NCBI GenBank assembly: GCA_030407315.1
Contig: JALQPE010000092.1
Span: 102,724-166,723 of the forward strand
Source: Asparagopsis taxiformis
Lineage: Eukaryota > Rhodophyta > Florideophyceae > Bonnemaisoniales > Bonnemaisoniaceae
Reading direction: 5' to 3'
DNA length: 64,000 nucleotides
Shown here: positions 63,130 to 64,000 of the stretch, one piece after another
Layout: the number at the start of each line of letters is the position of its first letter
Numbering within the stretch: the first letter of the stretch is position 1
Notes under the pieces: generated by a model
What the model was told of the DNA's origin: nothing
Seen by the model: the letters and a program-made list of their open reading frames with translations, nothing else
Database searches by the model: none
Translations under genes and position numbers: made by a program

Positions 63130-64000
63130 ATTCGTGAGCAGCAGGGGACGCAAATTACGGTGCAAGTTTGTGACGTCGGATACGTCGGACAGGAGCGACT
63201 GTGCTGGTGAGGCAGCTAGTGGAACCGGCCGTGACCCTTCGCGAGTGAAAGAAGACCACGTGGAGGACCTGCGCAACAATATGTTGGCGGTGGGGTATGT
63301 GAGCTCTTCGCGTATCACTGTGACGGTGCTGAGGTCGCAAAAACACGCATTGTCCGCCGACAACGCGTCTGTCCACCCGCACGCGTCTGTTCCAGAATGG
63401 CAAATTCCATGCCAATGCGAACGTGACCGTGATCGACGGACTTGCATCGTCTAATGCTATGGCATAGCATTGCGGATGACTTCACGCGCCTCACCGTATG
63501 CACACAACCAAGCTGCCACAGGACGCAAACCGCTTGCCGCTGGGTTTACTCAGCCTCTGGATGTGTACTACCTTCGCCGCAAGGACAAACAGTGATCGTT
63601 CACCCTCATGAGATCATCCACAAGAGTGCAGATTCGAACAATAAGACTGGGACGCAACTGACGGAGCGCTCCCTGGTTCGAATCTTGTCGTCCATCCAGC
63701 AGTTCATCCGTACTTGATTGCTGTTGCAAAATACACGTGGAAAAACGCTGGCGACTTGCGTAAGGTCTGATGTCATCCGAACATTGTTCGAGGCGCAGTT
63801 CATGGGGATGATGAATCAACGAACACGGCCCGGCGGTGGACGCCGTTTGGCTATAGCAACGCTGAAGCATTCTTGTTCTCGACGAAGTGTTGCGTGAGCT
63901 GAACAATTCCTGAGCGCCGCAACGAGATTGGGATAACGCACCTGGACCACAAGATAGTGCGCGAGTTGCTGGAAGAAAACTTTGTCTTTGTCTTGCGTGG
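63130..64000 (+). pseudogene. Degenerate ParB-like ORF running off the window
   Basis: HVEDLRNNMLAVGYVSSSRI (about 63255-63315) resembles the start of the ParB-like modules in genes D and E (RVRDLVSKISTEGFLETGTR). About 100 bases later, in another frame, VTVIDGLASSNAM resembles the IDGxHRxxA signature with the His-Arg lost. Stops follow at about 63468 and beyond. Weak evidence for a fifth, dead member of the family outside the large transposon. Confidence 0.3.

Overview
The window is nuclear DNA from an intron-poor eukaryote. ORFs of 800-1,230 codons run without introns, and the one clear intron is 65 nt (GT-AG with a CTAAC branch site). The organism cannot be named from this sequence. A red alga, an oomycete or another protist or fungal lineage would all fit. 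Almost everything here is mobile DNA, in several nested layers.

Layout. (1) 1-7573 is the left flank. It holds the end of an unknown gene, two small zinc-finger ORFs and a decayed minus-strand Ty3/gypsy chromovirus with only one recognisable LTR. (2) 7574-59988 looks like one giant CACTA-type DNA transposon. Its 19-bp terminal inverted repeats begin CACTACTG (16/19 identical). Both subterminal regions are packed with TACTGCC/GGCAGTA words, and it carries a tnp2/Plavaka-like transposase gene (gene F). (3) Nested in it is a Ty3/gypsy chromovirus at 12208-39413, with 682-bp LTRs that differ by one base in my reading and a perfect CCTAG target duplication. Besides gag and pol it carries a long antisense ORF. 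(4) Nested in that antisense ORF is a 14,025-bp DNA transposon at 22081-36105, with 46-bp TIRs (43/46) and an ATCG target duplication. Dropping it and one ATCG copy puts the two halves of the antisense ORF back in one reading frame. (5) 59989-64000 is the right flank, with a duplicated repeat, a few exon-like ORFs and a degenerate ParB-like ORF.

How the genes fit together. Without the retroelement the CACTA-like transposon is about 25.2 kb. It carries unknown genes A and B, gene C (ParB-like, beta-class DNA methyltransferase and SET domains), gene D (ParB-like), gene E (ParB-like plus a probable Fe(II)/2-oxoglutarate dioxygenase) and the transposase F. The inner 14-kb element, driven by an unrelated DUF7869-like transposase, also carries a ParB-methyltransferase gene. 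It further has a transposase paralogue lacking the catalytic core and a dead RecQ helicase gene. The main inference is that two unrelated transposons carry their own chromatin and DNA-modification genes, all built on a shared ParB-like module, with a writer and a possible oxidiser side by side in the larger one.

Several coding regions are broken by single-base shifts at or near short homopolymers, so decay and assembly error cannot be told apart from this sequence. No tRNA, rRNA or CRISPR array was recognised.
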